From Anaerotignum propionicum DSM 1682 (GTDB taxonomy: Bacteria > Bacillota > Clostridia > Lachnospirales > Anaerotignaceae), in contig NZ_CP014223.1 of assembly GCF_001561955.1 (NCBI RefSeq), positions 310,001-374,000 of the forward strand: DNA of 64,000 nucleotides, in the 5' to 3' direction. The notes under the pieces are model-generated. The model was not told the DNA's origin, searched no databases, and was given only the letters and a program-made list of their open reading frames with translations. The translations under genes were made by a program, and so were the position numbers. Below are positions 43,149 through 51,388 of this stretch, in pieces (positions within the stretch are counted from its first letter, which is position 1; each line of letters begins with the position of its first letter).

Positions 43149-44093
43149 ATGGCTTATGTATGGGTTTTGATTGCTGGTATTTGCTGGGGTTTAATTGGGC
43201 TTTTTACAAAGGCGATTACTCGTTTTGGCTTAATGGAGTTAGAAATTTTATTTATCAAAGGTGTGGTTAGTGTAATATTTTTAACCATAGTTCTTCTGAT
43301 TCGGGATAAAAAGAGTTTTCGACTGAAAAAGAAAGGGGACATCCTGTACTTTGTTGGCACCGGAATTGTCAGTTTTACTTTTTTCAGCTGGTGTTATATG
43401 AAAGCCATTAATCTGACCAGTGTTGGTATTGCGGCAGTGATGTTATATACAGCCCCCACCTTAGTGATGCTGTTGTCCATTGTTTTGTTTCATGAAAAGA
43501 TGACAAGAAGAAAAGCATTGGTTTTGCTCATGACACTATGTGGCTGTGGGATGATTACAGGGCTTTTCAACGGGAAGCTGATGCTGTCCCCGTTGGGACT
43601 TCTAGCAGGCCTTGGCTCTGGAATTGGGTATGCGCTATATAGCATTTTTGGCACCTTTGCATTACGCAGGGGCTATCAATCCTTGACGATTTCCTTTTAT
43701 ACGTTTCTAATGGCCTCTGTATTTATGGGTTTTTGTGTAAATCCCATTCATGTTGTGCAGGAAATTACGGCGGCAGGGCAATGGCCCCTTTCCATTCTGT
43801 TTGCAGTGATGACTACAGTGATACCTTATTTATGTTACACAAAAGGGTTGAGTTGTCTACCTGCAAGCAAGGCATCGGTAACGGCAACCATAGAACCGGT
43901 GGTGGCGGCAGTTCTGGGAATTTTGGTATTTAAAGAAGGTATAACGGTGGCTAAAATGGGGGGCATTTTACTGGTGGTTGGTGCTGTGGTATTGATGAAC
44001 ACTGGAAAAAAGGGGAATTCCATAGAGCTTGAGGAAATAAATCGGCAGGATGAAGAGAAAGAAAAAGAGGATGAACATTCAATCTTATCATAA
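43149..44093 (+). CDS. EamA/DMT-superfamily transporter
   Basis: The 314-residue protein has ten predicted membrane helices arranged as two EamA repeats (starting WVLIAGICWGLIGLFTKAI and LGLLAGLGSGIGYALYSIFG). The second repeat includes the typical SVTATIEPVVAAVLGILVFKE. The family exports or imports metabolites such as amino acids, but the substrate cannot be predicted. A charged C-terminal tail of about 25 residues follows. It begins 14 bases after addA and could be co-transcribed. Confidence 0.88.
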   Translation: MAYVWVLIAGICWGLIGLFTKAITRFGLMELEILFIKGVVSVIFLTIVLLIRDKKSFRLKKKGDILYFVGTGIVSFTFFSWCYMKAINLTSVGIAAVMLYTAPTLVMLLSIVLFHEKMTRRKALVLLMTLCGCGMITGLFNGKLMLSPLGLLAGLGSGIGYALYSIFGTFALRRGYQSLTISFYTFLMASVFMGFCVNPIHVVQEITAAGQWPLSILFAVMTTVIPYLCYTKGLSCLPASKASVTATIEPVVAAVLGILVFKEGITVAKMGGILLVVGAVVLMNTGKKGNSIELEEINRQDEEKEKEDEHSILS

Positions 44094-44218
44094 GGATACA
44101 CTTTGATAAGGTGTGGTGTGGAGGGAATATAAGAGGATTGTACCGCAAGAGGGCTATCCTCCATAACAAAAAAAGGATGGATTAGGCAGTCCTTAGTAAA
44201 ACAGTATTTGGACGAAGT

Positions 44219-44290
44219 ATGGCGTAGCGTAAAAGCTACGCCATTTCTTGTTCGCTTTAGCTTGACAAAACCACCGGCTATGCCGGTGGT
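44219..44290. mobile_element. IS200/IS605-like hairpins (element relic)
   Basis: Two perfect hairpins occur within 72 bases: ATGGCGTAGC/GCTACGCCAT (44219-44228 with 44235-44244) and ACCACCGGC/GCCGGTGGT with loop TAT (44270-44278 with 44282-44290). Compact subterminal hairpins like these are typical of IS200/IS605 ends and derived repeat (REP/PATE-type) elements. No transposase frame is present. They lie directly downstream of a truncated flavodoxin gene, which fits an insertion or imprecise excision. Confidence 0.45.
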
Positions 44291-44306
44291 AGGAAAGGTT
44301 TGTTCT

Positions 44307-44459
44307 TTAGATGTAAGCATGAATCCTCCTTGGTAGAATAAATGTAGGTTGCATAGGCTTGTGGATTGGCTTCGCGGATATCCCTGCTTGTTTAGCGATG
44401 GCATCTGCAATTTTCTTTGTATTACCTGATTTTGAATAATAACGTACTTCAATATTCAT
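44307..44459 (-). pseudogene. Truncated flavodoxin (N-terminal fragment)
   Basis: The minus strand encodes MNIEVRYYSKSGNTKKIADA and more, the FMN-phosphate-binding loop and first helix of a short-chain flavodoxin, with GAGGG upstream of the ATG. After about 35 residues the similarity ends and the frame stops at residue 50 (TAA at 44309-44307). The rest of the flavin-binding domain is missing. The break lies next to two IS200-like hairpins. It is the last gene of the tetR operon and is unlikely to bind flavin. Confidence 0.75.
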
Positions 44460-44481
44460 AAAAAGCCCTCTTTTCAGCTAT

Positions 44482-44850
44482 TTATTTAACTATCAATGGC
44501 GCAAACCTACCAATAATCGACTTTATGACAATGCAGCCAGCAACTACAAGAAGTGCAATTTTGGGGTCACAAAGGATAGGAATTTTCCATTTAAATATTT
44601 GTGTTGCTGTTGTAAGTAATGCGATTGTCCCAAAGATGTAGCCCATGATGGTGAGTGGGTGCGCAGATGCATTGCTGATGAATTTGCCGATTGTTGGCAT
44701 TATCATGCACATTGCAAATCCGATTGTACCCAAAGTAATAACAGCCGATCTCGGCCCATTGATGAATGATATTTGTTTGCCAGATAGTCCTGCATAAGCA
44801 ATCAGGCAGGTAATCAACCACTCTGCTACCAATACCACAATCCCTTTCAT
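44482..44850 (-). CDS. Small polytopic membrane protein of unknown function
   Basis: The 122-residue protein has four hydrophobic helices (about 2-22, 34-52, 65-84 and 96-113). Conserved-looking residues include an NGPRSAVITLGTIGFAMC segment after the first helix and a KIP/DPK loop. I recognise no family. Its start overlaps the end of the tetR gene by 4 bases, so it is translated with the regulator and is likely to be its main target. Confidence 0.7.
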   Translation of the reverse strand: MKGIVVLVAEWLITCLIAYAGLSGKQISFINGPRSAVITLGTIGFAMCMIMPTIGKFISNASAHPLTIMGYIFGTIALLTTATQIFKWKIPILCDPKIALLVVAGCIVIKSIIGRFAPLIVK

Positions 44851-45482
44851 TGTTTATCACTCCTTAAATAGGTTTTATTGAATGTTGTAATATGTTTTTC
44901 TAAAAAAGATAATGCTTCTTCATATTTTTCGGGCTGATTGTCGTATTTGGATAACAACAAATACAAAGGGGAATAAAACTGCAAGGCCATTACCATCGGG
45001 TCAGCTTCAACATAAATCCCAGTGTTTATTAAATCAGTAAACACGCCTGATATATAATCTAAGCCTTTGTCTATTATCAATTCCCTAAAAAACTTGCTTG
45101 CCTCGGAGTTTCTATACTGTTCCATTGTCAACATTCTGCGCAGTTGTGAACCATACTCTGTCTTGAGATAGAATTGGAACATCGTAATGCTGATACCGAA
45201 TAATTCTTCCCTGACATCGCTTTCTTCCGAGAGAATATTGGCCACGCTTTCAGGGGGGATAAAGGTAGAAACTTCCTCTTGATAACGACGATCAATGTCT
45301 TTAAGAAGAGAGTCAAAAATGTCTTTCTTTCCGCTATAATGCCTGTAAAGAGCGCTCTCGCGTATGCCGATTTCTTTTGATATGTCACGGATACCAACCC
45401 CATCATAACCTTTTTCAGAAAACAGTTTTAGTGCAACTGTCACAATAACTTCCTTTGTATCACGTGTTTCGTTTTTTGGCAT
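44847..45482 (-). CDS. TetR/AcrR-family transcriptional regulator
   Basis: A 211-residue repressor with an N-terminal TetR helix-turn-helix (VTVALKLFSEKGYDGVGIRDISKEIGIRESALYRHYSGKKDIFDSL) and a divergent helical ligand domain. ATG 45482 follows GGAGG; an upstream ATG at 45497 is less well placed. A near-perfect 15-bp inverted repeat lies on its promoter (45507-45546), which strongly implies autoregulation. It is co-transcribed with a small membrane protein and a broken flavodoxin gene. Confidence 0.92.
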   Translation of the reverse strand: MPKNETRDTKEVIVTVALKLFSEKGYDGVGIRDISKEIGIRESALYRHYSGKKDIFDSLLKDIDRRYQEEVSTFIPPESVANILSEESDVREELFGISITMFQFYLKTEYGSQLRRMLTMEQYRNSEASKFFRELIIDKGLDYISGVFTDLINTGIYVEADPMVMALQFYSPLYLLLSKYDNQPEKYEEALSFLEKHITTFNKTYLRSDKQ

Positions 45483-45506
45483 AAGAACCTCCATCAATAA
45501 ATGAAA

Positions 45507-45554
45507 TGATCAATTGTTCACCATTACTATAGTGAACAACTGATCACTTGTCAA
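45507..45554 (-). promoter_or_regulatory. TetR operator and promoter
   Basis: On the minus strand TTGACA (45554-45549) and TATAGT (45531-45526) are 17 bases apart. The same stretch holds the dyad TGATCAATTGTTCAC (45507-45521) and GTGAACAACTGATCA (45532-45546), matching at 14 of 15 positions around a 10-base centre. A TetR dimer pair bound here would cover the -10 and spacer. Confidence 0.85.
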
Positions 45555-45747
45555 GAAGGGAAGCAAATTATATTTTACGTTGTTATTTTTAAGCATTCCG
45601 AGTCTCCCCAAATCCGGCGAAGTTAGCTAATTCTTCGTGGGTAACTATGACATGAAGTCTCAGAAATTTGTTCTTTTATTGGTATAATATTTGCCTTTCA
45701 ATTGGTAGATACGTTTAACATGCTCTACTTATTAGAACAGGAAACAA
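45555..45747. other. Intergenic gap, nothing coding
   Basis: The only structure I see is a short dyad CGAAG-ttagctaatt-CTTCG around 45619-45638. No promoter or gene can be supported. Confidence 0.35.
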
Positions 45748-45788
45748 AAAACAAGCGTATCGCTCATTGTGAACGATACGCTTGTTTT
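45748..45788. terminator. Bidirectional terminator between tetR region and M23 gene
   Basis: AAAACAAGCGTATCG (45748-45762) and CGATACGCTTGTTTT (45774-45788) pair perfectly over 15 bp around an 11-base loop, with A and T runs on both sides. Confidence 0.8.
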
Positions 45789-45873
45789 AGACATTTTACT
45801 TGGCAGAAGCCCATAAACAATATAGTTTTCTTATACTGTTTTATGACGGACTACCTTTAGCCATCCTTTTTAA

Positions 45874-46893
45874 TTACTGAAAATCCATGGGATCTTGAAA
45901 AATTCCGTTTAAGATTACTTCATAGTGACAGTGAATTCCAGTGGATTGACCTGTGGCACCAGTTGTTGCAATGGTGTCACCTTTTTTGACTACATCTCCA
46001 GCAGAAACCAAGTTTTCTGTGTTATGGGCATAGCGTGTTACAAAGCCGTTTCCATGATCAATTAATACATAATTTCCATATTCGCTATGGTATTCAGCCT
46101 CAATAACTGTTCCTGCGGCTGTAGCCACGATAGGTAAAATTTTACTGCGGGTGGATAAGTCAAGACCGTAATGCACTCTGCCATCGCTGATGGTAGATAA
46201 TCCCTCAGGATTAAATCCGGTGGAAATAATTCCCTTTGCTACCGGCATACCGCAAGGAATATCACTATAAGCGGATAGGGTCTCTGTAACATTTGTCGCC
46301 ACTTTCGTAAAGGATGTTTCTGTCTCATTCAAGCGAGAGTTGATACGATCCAATTGGACAGCCAAGGCTGTAACTTTATTGAAGGAAGTGGTTACAATAG
46401 GTGTAAAGTCTTGTGTTCCTACAACTTGGGGTTTTTCCTGAACAAGGCAGCTGGCAACGGCGTTGCGAAGTTGTGTTGAAGCGCTGTCGTTTGTGTTGAT
46501 GCTATTCAACTGGTCATTCAAGTTATTTTTCACATTTTCCAATTCATTGATTTTTTGCTCAAGCTCTACGGCTTTATTCTGCAATTTTTCAATATTTTGG
46601 GTATATTCTGTATTTTCGTTCTCCAATGCCCTTGAGTTTTGGGTGAGCTTACGGTTTGTTCGCTCTACCTGCAACAATTGCTGCTCATAGGTCATGAGCT
46701 CATTTTTCGTATTGAAATAGGAGCCTAAGGTAACTGCCGAGCCGCCAACAAACAGGCATGCCACAACACAGAACGCCAAAGCGTGTGTTTTTTTAACATG
46801 AAGTGATTTTTCTTTCCCTTTATGGGCAATATGAAGAGATAAAAAGTGATGCTCTGATTGATTATTTAAAGGTAAATTCTCACGGGATTCCAT
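45874..46893 (-). CDS. M23-family membrane peptidoglycan endopeptidase
   Basis: The 339-residue protein has a short cytoplasmic head, one membrane helix (about 37-59), a long coiled coil (about 65-150, rich in ELEQKINELENVKNNL-type repeats) and a C-terminal LytM/M23 domain. The zinc site is visible as HYGLDLS (H and D) and IHCHYEV (HxH). The DHGNGFVTRYAHNTEN and TGATGQSTGIH segments complete the fold. It probably cleaves peptidoglycan cross-links or activates an amidase at the cell surface. ATG 46893 follows AAAGGAAC. It is transcribed alone from a good promoter. Confidence 0.92.
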   Translation of the reverse strand: MESRENLPLNNQSEHHFLSLHIAHKGKEKSLHVKKTHALAFCVVACLFVGGSAVTLGSYFNTKNELMTYEQQLLQVERTNRKLTQNSRALENENTEYTQNIEKLQNKAVELEQKINELENVKNNLNDQLNSINTNDSASTQLRNAVASCLVQEKPQVVGTQDFTPIVTTSFNKVTALAVQLDRINSRLNETETSFTKVATNVTETLSAYSDIPCGMPVAKGIISTGFNPEGLSTISDGRVHYGLDLSTRSKILPIVATAAGTVIEAEYHSEYGNYVLIDHGNGFVTRYAHNTENLVSAGDVVKKGDTIATTGATGQSTGIHCHYEVILNGIFQDPMDFQ

Positions 46894-46927
46894 CAAATGT
46901 TCCTTTCTATTCAAAAGATATGATAGT

Positions 46928-46956
46928 ATTATAGTGTAAATTTCTGTAATTGTAAA
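46928..46956 (-). promoter_or_regulatory. Promoter of the M23 peptidase gene
   Basis: On the minus strand TTTACA (46956-46951) and TATAAT (46933-46928) are 17 bases apart, 35 bases upstream of the start codon. Confidence 0.7.
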
Positions 46957-47014
46957 TAAAAATTTCATTAAAAGTTCAAAGTTGTTAATAATTAGTTAAT
47001 AATTGTGGATTTCC

Positions 47015-47260
47015 TTTCACTATGTAACAAAATATGGTATGATGTGAAAGGTCGACGGGGCAATTTCACAGTGAATATTTTTGTAATAATCCTGATGAAA
47101 TCAGGTGTTTACAGAAGAATATTTAATTCGGTTTTGATAGGCTTATCCGTTTTCATGAAATAAAGGAAATGCTGTTTTATTCCGTGTGCACATCCAATCA
47201 TATTTTTCGTTGGACGGTGTCAAAAGATTTGGCAATAGCACTGCTATTGCTGTATTTTTT
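47015..47260 (+). promoter_or_regulatory. Extended -10 promoter and hairpin-rich leader
   Basis: TTTCAC (47015-47020) and an extended -10 TGG-TATGAT (47035-47043) predict a start near 47050. TGTGAAA (47043-47049) and TTTCACA (47064-47070) form a dyad around it. The 200 bases that follow contain CCTGAT/ATCAGG, a TCCAA/TTGGA stem, and GCAATAGC-act-GCTATTGC (47232-47250) followed by TGTATTTTTT, which looks like a terminator. No gene is seen before 47348. It could be an sRNA or an attenuated leader. Confidence 0.45.
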
Positions 47261-47355
47261 CTTATCAATAGAAAATGTATGTCTGCATACGATTCATCAG
47301 CGCTTTAAACTGAAACGAGGATATCATCCTTAGTGCGGTGGAAGGGAATGGTTTT

Positions 47356-47616
47356 ATGAATTTGGAGCTAAAAAAAGTAATACGTAACACAGAATTGGGA
47401 CTTTTTTGTCTAAAAGCAGGCAAAGGTGTTATGGTATTCCTTTGGCGACGACTATTTCGAAATAATAAAATTCAAAAAACACAAAAGAAGAAAAATAAAA
47501 TCGAGAAAATTAAGAATCAGAGCCAGGGGAATTTTACTGTTGCAAATAAAGATATTTGCAAGCGGGGAAAAATAGGCTTTAGGGCGTGCAGAATCATAAA
47601 GGATCGATATTTTTAA
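47356..47616 (+). CDS. Small basic protein, doubtful
   Basis: An 86-residue frame with a hydrophobic N-terminal half (LELKKVIRNTELGLFCLKAGKGVMVFLWRRLF) and a very lysine-rich tail. GGAAGGGA lies upstream at a loose distance. I recognise no family, and the lysine-rich AT-heavy composition could be chance. It ends 25 bases before the next gene on the same strand, which supports it weakly as a first operon gene. Confidence 0.4.
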   Translation: MNLELKKVIRNTELGLFCLKAGKGVMVFLWRRLFRNNKIQKTQKKKNKIEKIKNQSQGNFTVANKDICKRGKIGFRACRIIKDRYF

Positions 47617-47641
47617 CAAAAATTTCAAGGAGGCTATTACA

Positions 47642-49675
47642 TTGGATGATCAGAGAAAGGAAGAGCAGGAGTACGAAAGTATTGCTGTGGATAAAGATGT
47701 GAATCAAGTGGAAAACAATGTGGATGAACAGGGCAAGACTGTAGAGAACATGGGGACAGATGGAGGATTTTCAGAGGAATTTGCGGAAAATGTGAGCAAT
47801 TCTGTGGAAACACCAGAGGATTCTGTGAATAACTCTGTGGATACGGATAGAGAAGTTGTGCAGAACTTTGTGGAAAAGGGAGCAGACAAAGATGACACTG
47901 TGGAAGAAACTGTGGATAATGTGGATAACACGGCGTTGGATGTGGAAAATCAAGCAAATTTCAGAAAAAAAGACAATGGTGTTTGGTGGAAGGTCATTTT
48001 AGGCGTTCTTGCCTTTGTAGGGGTAATTGGTTACTGTTGGTTTGCAACAGGAGGTGGCCTTTGGAAAACTGCAGATTTAGCAATTGCGTACTTAAAGGAT
48101 AATGGTTTATATGTTTATGATCTAAAAAATGATCCTTATATGGTGAATGATAGTGTAACCAAAGGTGGTGTCAGCAATTATTATTACTCAGCTTGGGGTG
48201 CAAATGTTTCTGAGGATAATGGTGACATTTACTATATGGCAGGGGTGAATGCGGATAGTATCGGGGATTTATATTATAAAGACATCGAAAATAAAAATGC
48301 CAAGCCCATTCTGATTGGGGAAAAGGTGTATCATTTTATTAGAAGCGCTGATGGCAATGAATGTGCATATCTTGTAAAAAACGGCGATAAAATGGATTTG
48401 TATGTTTTTGCCAATGGACAGAGCCAAAAGATAGACGATGATATCTTACTTCAAAACGGTGCATATGAATTAAGCGATGACGGTTCCTATCTATTGTACA
48501 AAAAGAATATTGGCGAGAAGATAGCTCTTTTCTCTCGCATCATTGGAGAGAAGGAATCTGTAAAATTGGCTGATTCCTCTGTTTTGAGTTTTATATCAAA
48601 GAAAACAAATATTGCTTATTATTTAGGACAGAAAGAAGATTCATATCAGCTTTTTCAGTTTTCTCCGGGAAAACAGCCCCAGCTGATTGCAGAGCAGGTT
48701 ACTTACGCAGAGTTGATGCCTAACAATCAGGATGTTTTGTACTGCGCGATGAGAACGGAAGATGCTTCCTTTAGTCAGTTGATTGAAGATGACATTACAG
48801 ATCTTTCATCCTATGATGAAAAGCGTCAGGCTCAAATTAAAGAGATTAGAGAAAAGATGAATGGCAAAGAAGGTATGGATCCTATTTTTCAGGATTGCTA
48901 TTTGCTAAATGCCGGGGGTAATAAAATCAAATTGGGTGAAACTGTGATTTCTGCTGTATCCCTTCAGGGTAAGGGCAGTTATGTGGGTGGTTTCTATATG
49001 CAAGCACCGGAGCCTGTGAAGCTTTCAAAGGTCACCTCCTTTGATGAAGCAATGTACACCTATTATGCAGCATTGATGTATGGACAAAGAGAAGTATTTA
49101 TTGCAGATAAAACAGGCAAGAATTATCTTTTGCAAGACAAAAAAGCAGTGCCTAATACAATTCAGGTTTCTCCTGATGGGAAAACTGCCGCTTATTTTGT
49201 GCAGGATGAAAACACAGGTGGTAATGTGTTGATGGTGGAAGCCCTTGATGGCAAGAGTGCGCCTGTTCAGGTTCAAAAATCAGTTGAACAAATGACCTTT
49301 TTGGGTGACAGTAACACATTGGTGTATTATTATAATTATAACGGTGGCATGGGCAGTTTAGGCATGTATAAAGATGGAACTCCACAAGACATAGAGAAAA
49401 ATGCTGTTGGAGTATATTTCCCTGAAGACAAGGGAGAGGTATACTATATGGCAAATACCGATACCAAAACAGGCAACAGTGCCTTGATGAAGTTTGACGG
49501 AAAGGGAAAAACAGAAATTGATCGAGATGTTTTTGTGTTCCAATATAAAGAAAACGGTAAATTTGCTTACTTGAAAAACTATGATATTACAACAGGGATA
49601 GGTGATTTGTACTATTATAATGGGAAAACTTCTCGTATGGTAGATTCAGGTGTGACAGCAATTTATATTTACTGA
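47642..49675 (+). CDS. Membrane-anchored propeller-like surface protein, DUF5050-like
   Basis: The 677-residue protein has an acidic, disordered N terminus of about 110 residues (repeats of the V-E/D-N-S-V type), one membrane helix at about 114-136, and a large outside region of beta-rich repeats. Repeats of the form G-x-(I/L)-Y-Y-M-A and L-Y-Y-K-D (for example GDIYYMAGVNAD and GEVYYMANTDT) suggest a beta-propeller of the DUF5050/WD40-like kind. The function is unknown. It starts at TTG 47642 after AAGGAGG, and tsaE follows after 16 bases, so it belongs to the tsaE-tsaB-rimI operon. Confidence 0.7.
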   Translation: MDDQRKEEQEYESIAVDKDVNQVENNVDEQGKTVENMGTDGGFSEEFAENVSNSVETPEDSVNNSVDTDREVVQNFVEKGADKDDTVEETVDNVDNTALDVENQANFRKKDNGVWWKVILGVLAFVGVIGYCWFATGGGLWKTADLAIAYLKDNGLYVYDLKNDPYMVNDSVTKGGVSNYYYSAWGANVSEDNGDIYYMAGVNADSIGDLYYKDIENKNAKPILIGEKVYHFIRSADGNECAYLVKNGDKMDLYVFANGQSQKIDDDILLQNGAYELSDDGSYLLYKKNIGEKIALFSRIIGEKESVKLADSSVLSFISKKTNIAYYLGQKEDSYQLFQFSPGKQPQLIAEQVTYAELMPNNQDVLYCAMRTEDASFSQLIEDDITDLSSYDEKRQAQIKEIREKMNGKEGMDPIFQDCYLLNAGGNKIKLGETVISAVSLQGKGSYVGGFYMQAPEPVKLSKVTSFDEAMYTYYAALMYGQREVFIADKTGKNYLLQDKKAVPNTIQVSPDGKTAAYFVQDENTGGNVLMVEALDGKSAPVQVQKSVEQMTFLGDSNTLVYYYNYNGGMGSLGMYKDGTPQDIEKNAVGVYFPEDKGEVYYMANTDTKTGNSALMKFDGKGKTEIDRDVFVFQYKENGKFAYLKNYDITTGIGDLYYYNGKTSRMVDSGVTAIYIY

Positions 49676-49691
49676 GAATGAGGTAGGATTT

Positions 49692-50129
49692 ATGAAGAAA
49701 CAATGGGAGACCTTTTCTTCCGAAGAAACTGAGGCGATTGGTGAGAAAATGGGGCAGGCTGCTAAGCCTGCCCAGGTATATTCTTTGGATGGGGATTTGG
49801 GTGTAGGGAAAACTGTCTTTACAAAGGGATTTGCCAGAGGACTTGGGATAACAGAGCATGTTACAAGCCCGACTTTTACAATTATTAATGAATACTTGGG
49901 TAGAATTCCCCTATACCATTTTGACGTGTACCGTATTTCCTCTGAGGAGGAAATGGATGATATCGGTTATGAGGATTATTTTTATGGTCATGGGGTTTCT
50001 TTGGTGGAATGGGCTACGCTGATTCCTAACTTAATACCCAAAGATGCCATTCATATCACCATAGAGAAGGATTTTGAAAAAGGTGACGATTATCGACGAA
50101 TTACCGTTTGTCAGGGGGAAGAAGCATGA
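49692..50129 (+). CDS. tsaE: tRNA threonylcarbamoyladenosine biosynthesis ATPase TsaE
   Basis: TsaE is the ATPase that, with TsaB and TsaD, makes N6-threonylcarbamoyladenosine at position 37 of tRNAs reading ANN codons. The 145-residue protein has the P-loop LDGDLGVGKTVFTKGFARGLG and the family motif TSPTFTIINEYLG with YHFDVYRI. It is co-transcribed with tsaB, whose ATG overlaps its stop. Confidence 0.95.
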   Translation: MKKQWETFSSEETEAIGEKMGQAAKPAQVYSLDGDLGVGKTVFTKGFARGLGITEHVTSPTFTIINEYLGRIPLYHFDVYRISSEEEMDDIGYEDYFYGHGVSLVEWATLIPNLIPKDAIHITIEKDFEKGDDYRRITVCQGEEA

Positions 50130-50842
50130 AGATTTTAGCCATTGATACAACAGGGCAAACAGCCAGTGCTGCTATTGTGGAGGAGGACAAGCTGATTGCG
50201 GAGTTTACCTTAAATTATAAATTAACACATAGTCAGACAATTATGCCGATGATTGCTGAAATTTGTGAAAAAACGGAAACAAAGGCAGATGAAGCCGACT
50301 ATATTGCCTGTGCCAGCGGGCCGGGATCTTTTACCGGTCTGCGCATTGGTGCTGCTACAGCAAAAGGGTTGGCCTTAGCCCTTGGGAAGGAGCTCGTTCC
50401 CGTTCCCACATTGGATGCTCTGGCATATAATGTGTTTGAAACAGATAAAATAATTTGTCCGATTATGGATGCTAGACGTAGTCAGGTTTATACAGCTTTT
50501 TACCGTTGGATCAACGGAAAATTAAGCCGTTTGACGGAAATGATGGCAATCAGCATTGATGAAGTAATACAAATGGCAAGGGACTATGAACAAAAGGTTA
50601 TATTTTTAGGAGACGGAGTGCCGGTTCATCAAAAAAATTTATCTCTTTTCCCTGATTTTATTTTTGCTCCTGCTCACTGCTCTTTGCAAAGGGCAGCCTC
50701 TGTGGCATCATTGGCCATGGAACTTGTAAAAGAAGGTGGGGCGGTGGAAGGCAGTACTTTTGATTTAATTTATTTAAGAAAGTCTCAGGCAGAACGAGAG
50801 CGGGAAGAACGCCTGCAAGGAGAGGGGAAACAGAATGATTAA
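50126..50842 (+). CDS. tsaB: tRNA threonylcarbamoyladenosine biosynthesis protein TsaB
   Basis: TsaB is the inactive partner that supports TsaD in t6A synthesis. The 238-residue product starts MKILAIDTTGQTASAAIVEE, carries the GPGSFTGLRIGAATAKGLA loop and ends with LIYLRKSQAEREREER, all family marks. ATG 50126 follows GGGGGAAGAAG and overlaps tsaE by four bases; a longer frame from 50108 lacks support. rimI overlaps its 3' end by 8 bases. Confidence 0.95.
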   Translation: MKILAIDTTGQTASAAIVEEDKLIAEFTLNYKLTHSQTIMPMIAEICEKTETKADEADYIACASGPGSFTGLRIGAATAKGLALALGKELVPVPTLDALAYNVFETDKIICPIMDARRSQVYTAFYRWINGKLSRLTEMMAISIDEVIQMARDYEQKVIFLGDGVPVHQKNLSLFPDFIFAPAHCSLQRAASVASLAMELVKEGGAVEGSTFDLIYLRKSQAEREREERLQGEGKQND

Positions 50843-51314
50843 AGTTGTACCAATGCAGGAGGAGCATATTGACGGAGTTCTGGCGGTAGAGGAAGCTTCT
50901 TTTTCGGTACCTTGGAGCAGAAAGGATTTCGAGCGAGAAATCAAGGAAAACAAAATGGCGATTTATTTCGTTGCCATGGATGGAGATAAGATTGTTGGTT
51001 ACGCAGGCATGTGGCACGTAGTTACAGAAGGGCATATTACCAATGTGGCGGTTTTGCACGAATATCGCAGGCAAGGCATTGGTGAGCTTCTCATGCAAAA
51101 CATGGAACTGGTGGCGAAAGAAAGAGAAATGATTGGAATTACTTTGGAGGTTCGTATCAATAACGAGCCGGCACAGAGATTGTATCATAAATATGGTTTT
51201 CGGCCGGAAGGGATTCGGAAAAATTATTACTCAGATACCCATGAGGATGCCGTAATTATGTGGAAATATTATCCTGTTTTTGAGGGCTATGAGGAACATT
51301 GCAAGAAAGGATAA
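50835..51314 (+). CDS. rimI: Ribosomal protein S18-alanine N-acetyltransferase
   Basis: RimI is a GNAT acetyltransferase that acetylates the N-terminal alanine of ribosomal protein S18. The 159 residues carry the acetyl-CoA binding motif EYRRQGIGELLMQNM and the LEVRINNEPAQRLYHKYGF motif typical of RimI. The start follows AGGAGAGGGG in the tsaB tail, so it is translationally coupled. tsaD, which is often next, is not here. Confidence 0.92.
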   Translation: MIKVVPMQEEHIDGVLAVEEASFSVPWSRKDFEREIKENKMAIYFVAMDGDKIVGYAGMWHVVTEGHITNVAVLHEYRRQGIGELLMQNMELVAKEREMIGITLEVRINNEPAQRLYHKYGFRPEGIRKNYYSDTHEDAVIMWKYYPVFEGYEEHCKKG

Positions 51315-51388
51315 GAAAATGCGGACAGAAGAATGTTTCGAATATTGGGCTGAAATATGTCTGCATTTTTGGAAGGAGGAGAGTAAAG

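Noticed and set aside
43835-44452. 205-codon minus-strand frame across the IS200-like hairpins
   Set aside because: It runs antisense into the DMT transporter gene and across two hairpins; it is in a different frame from the flavodoxin fragment that has a ribosome site.
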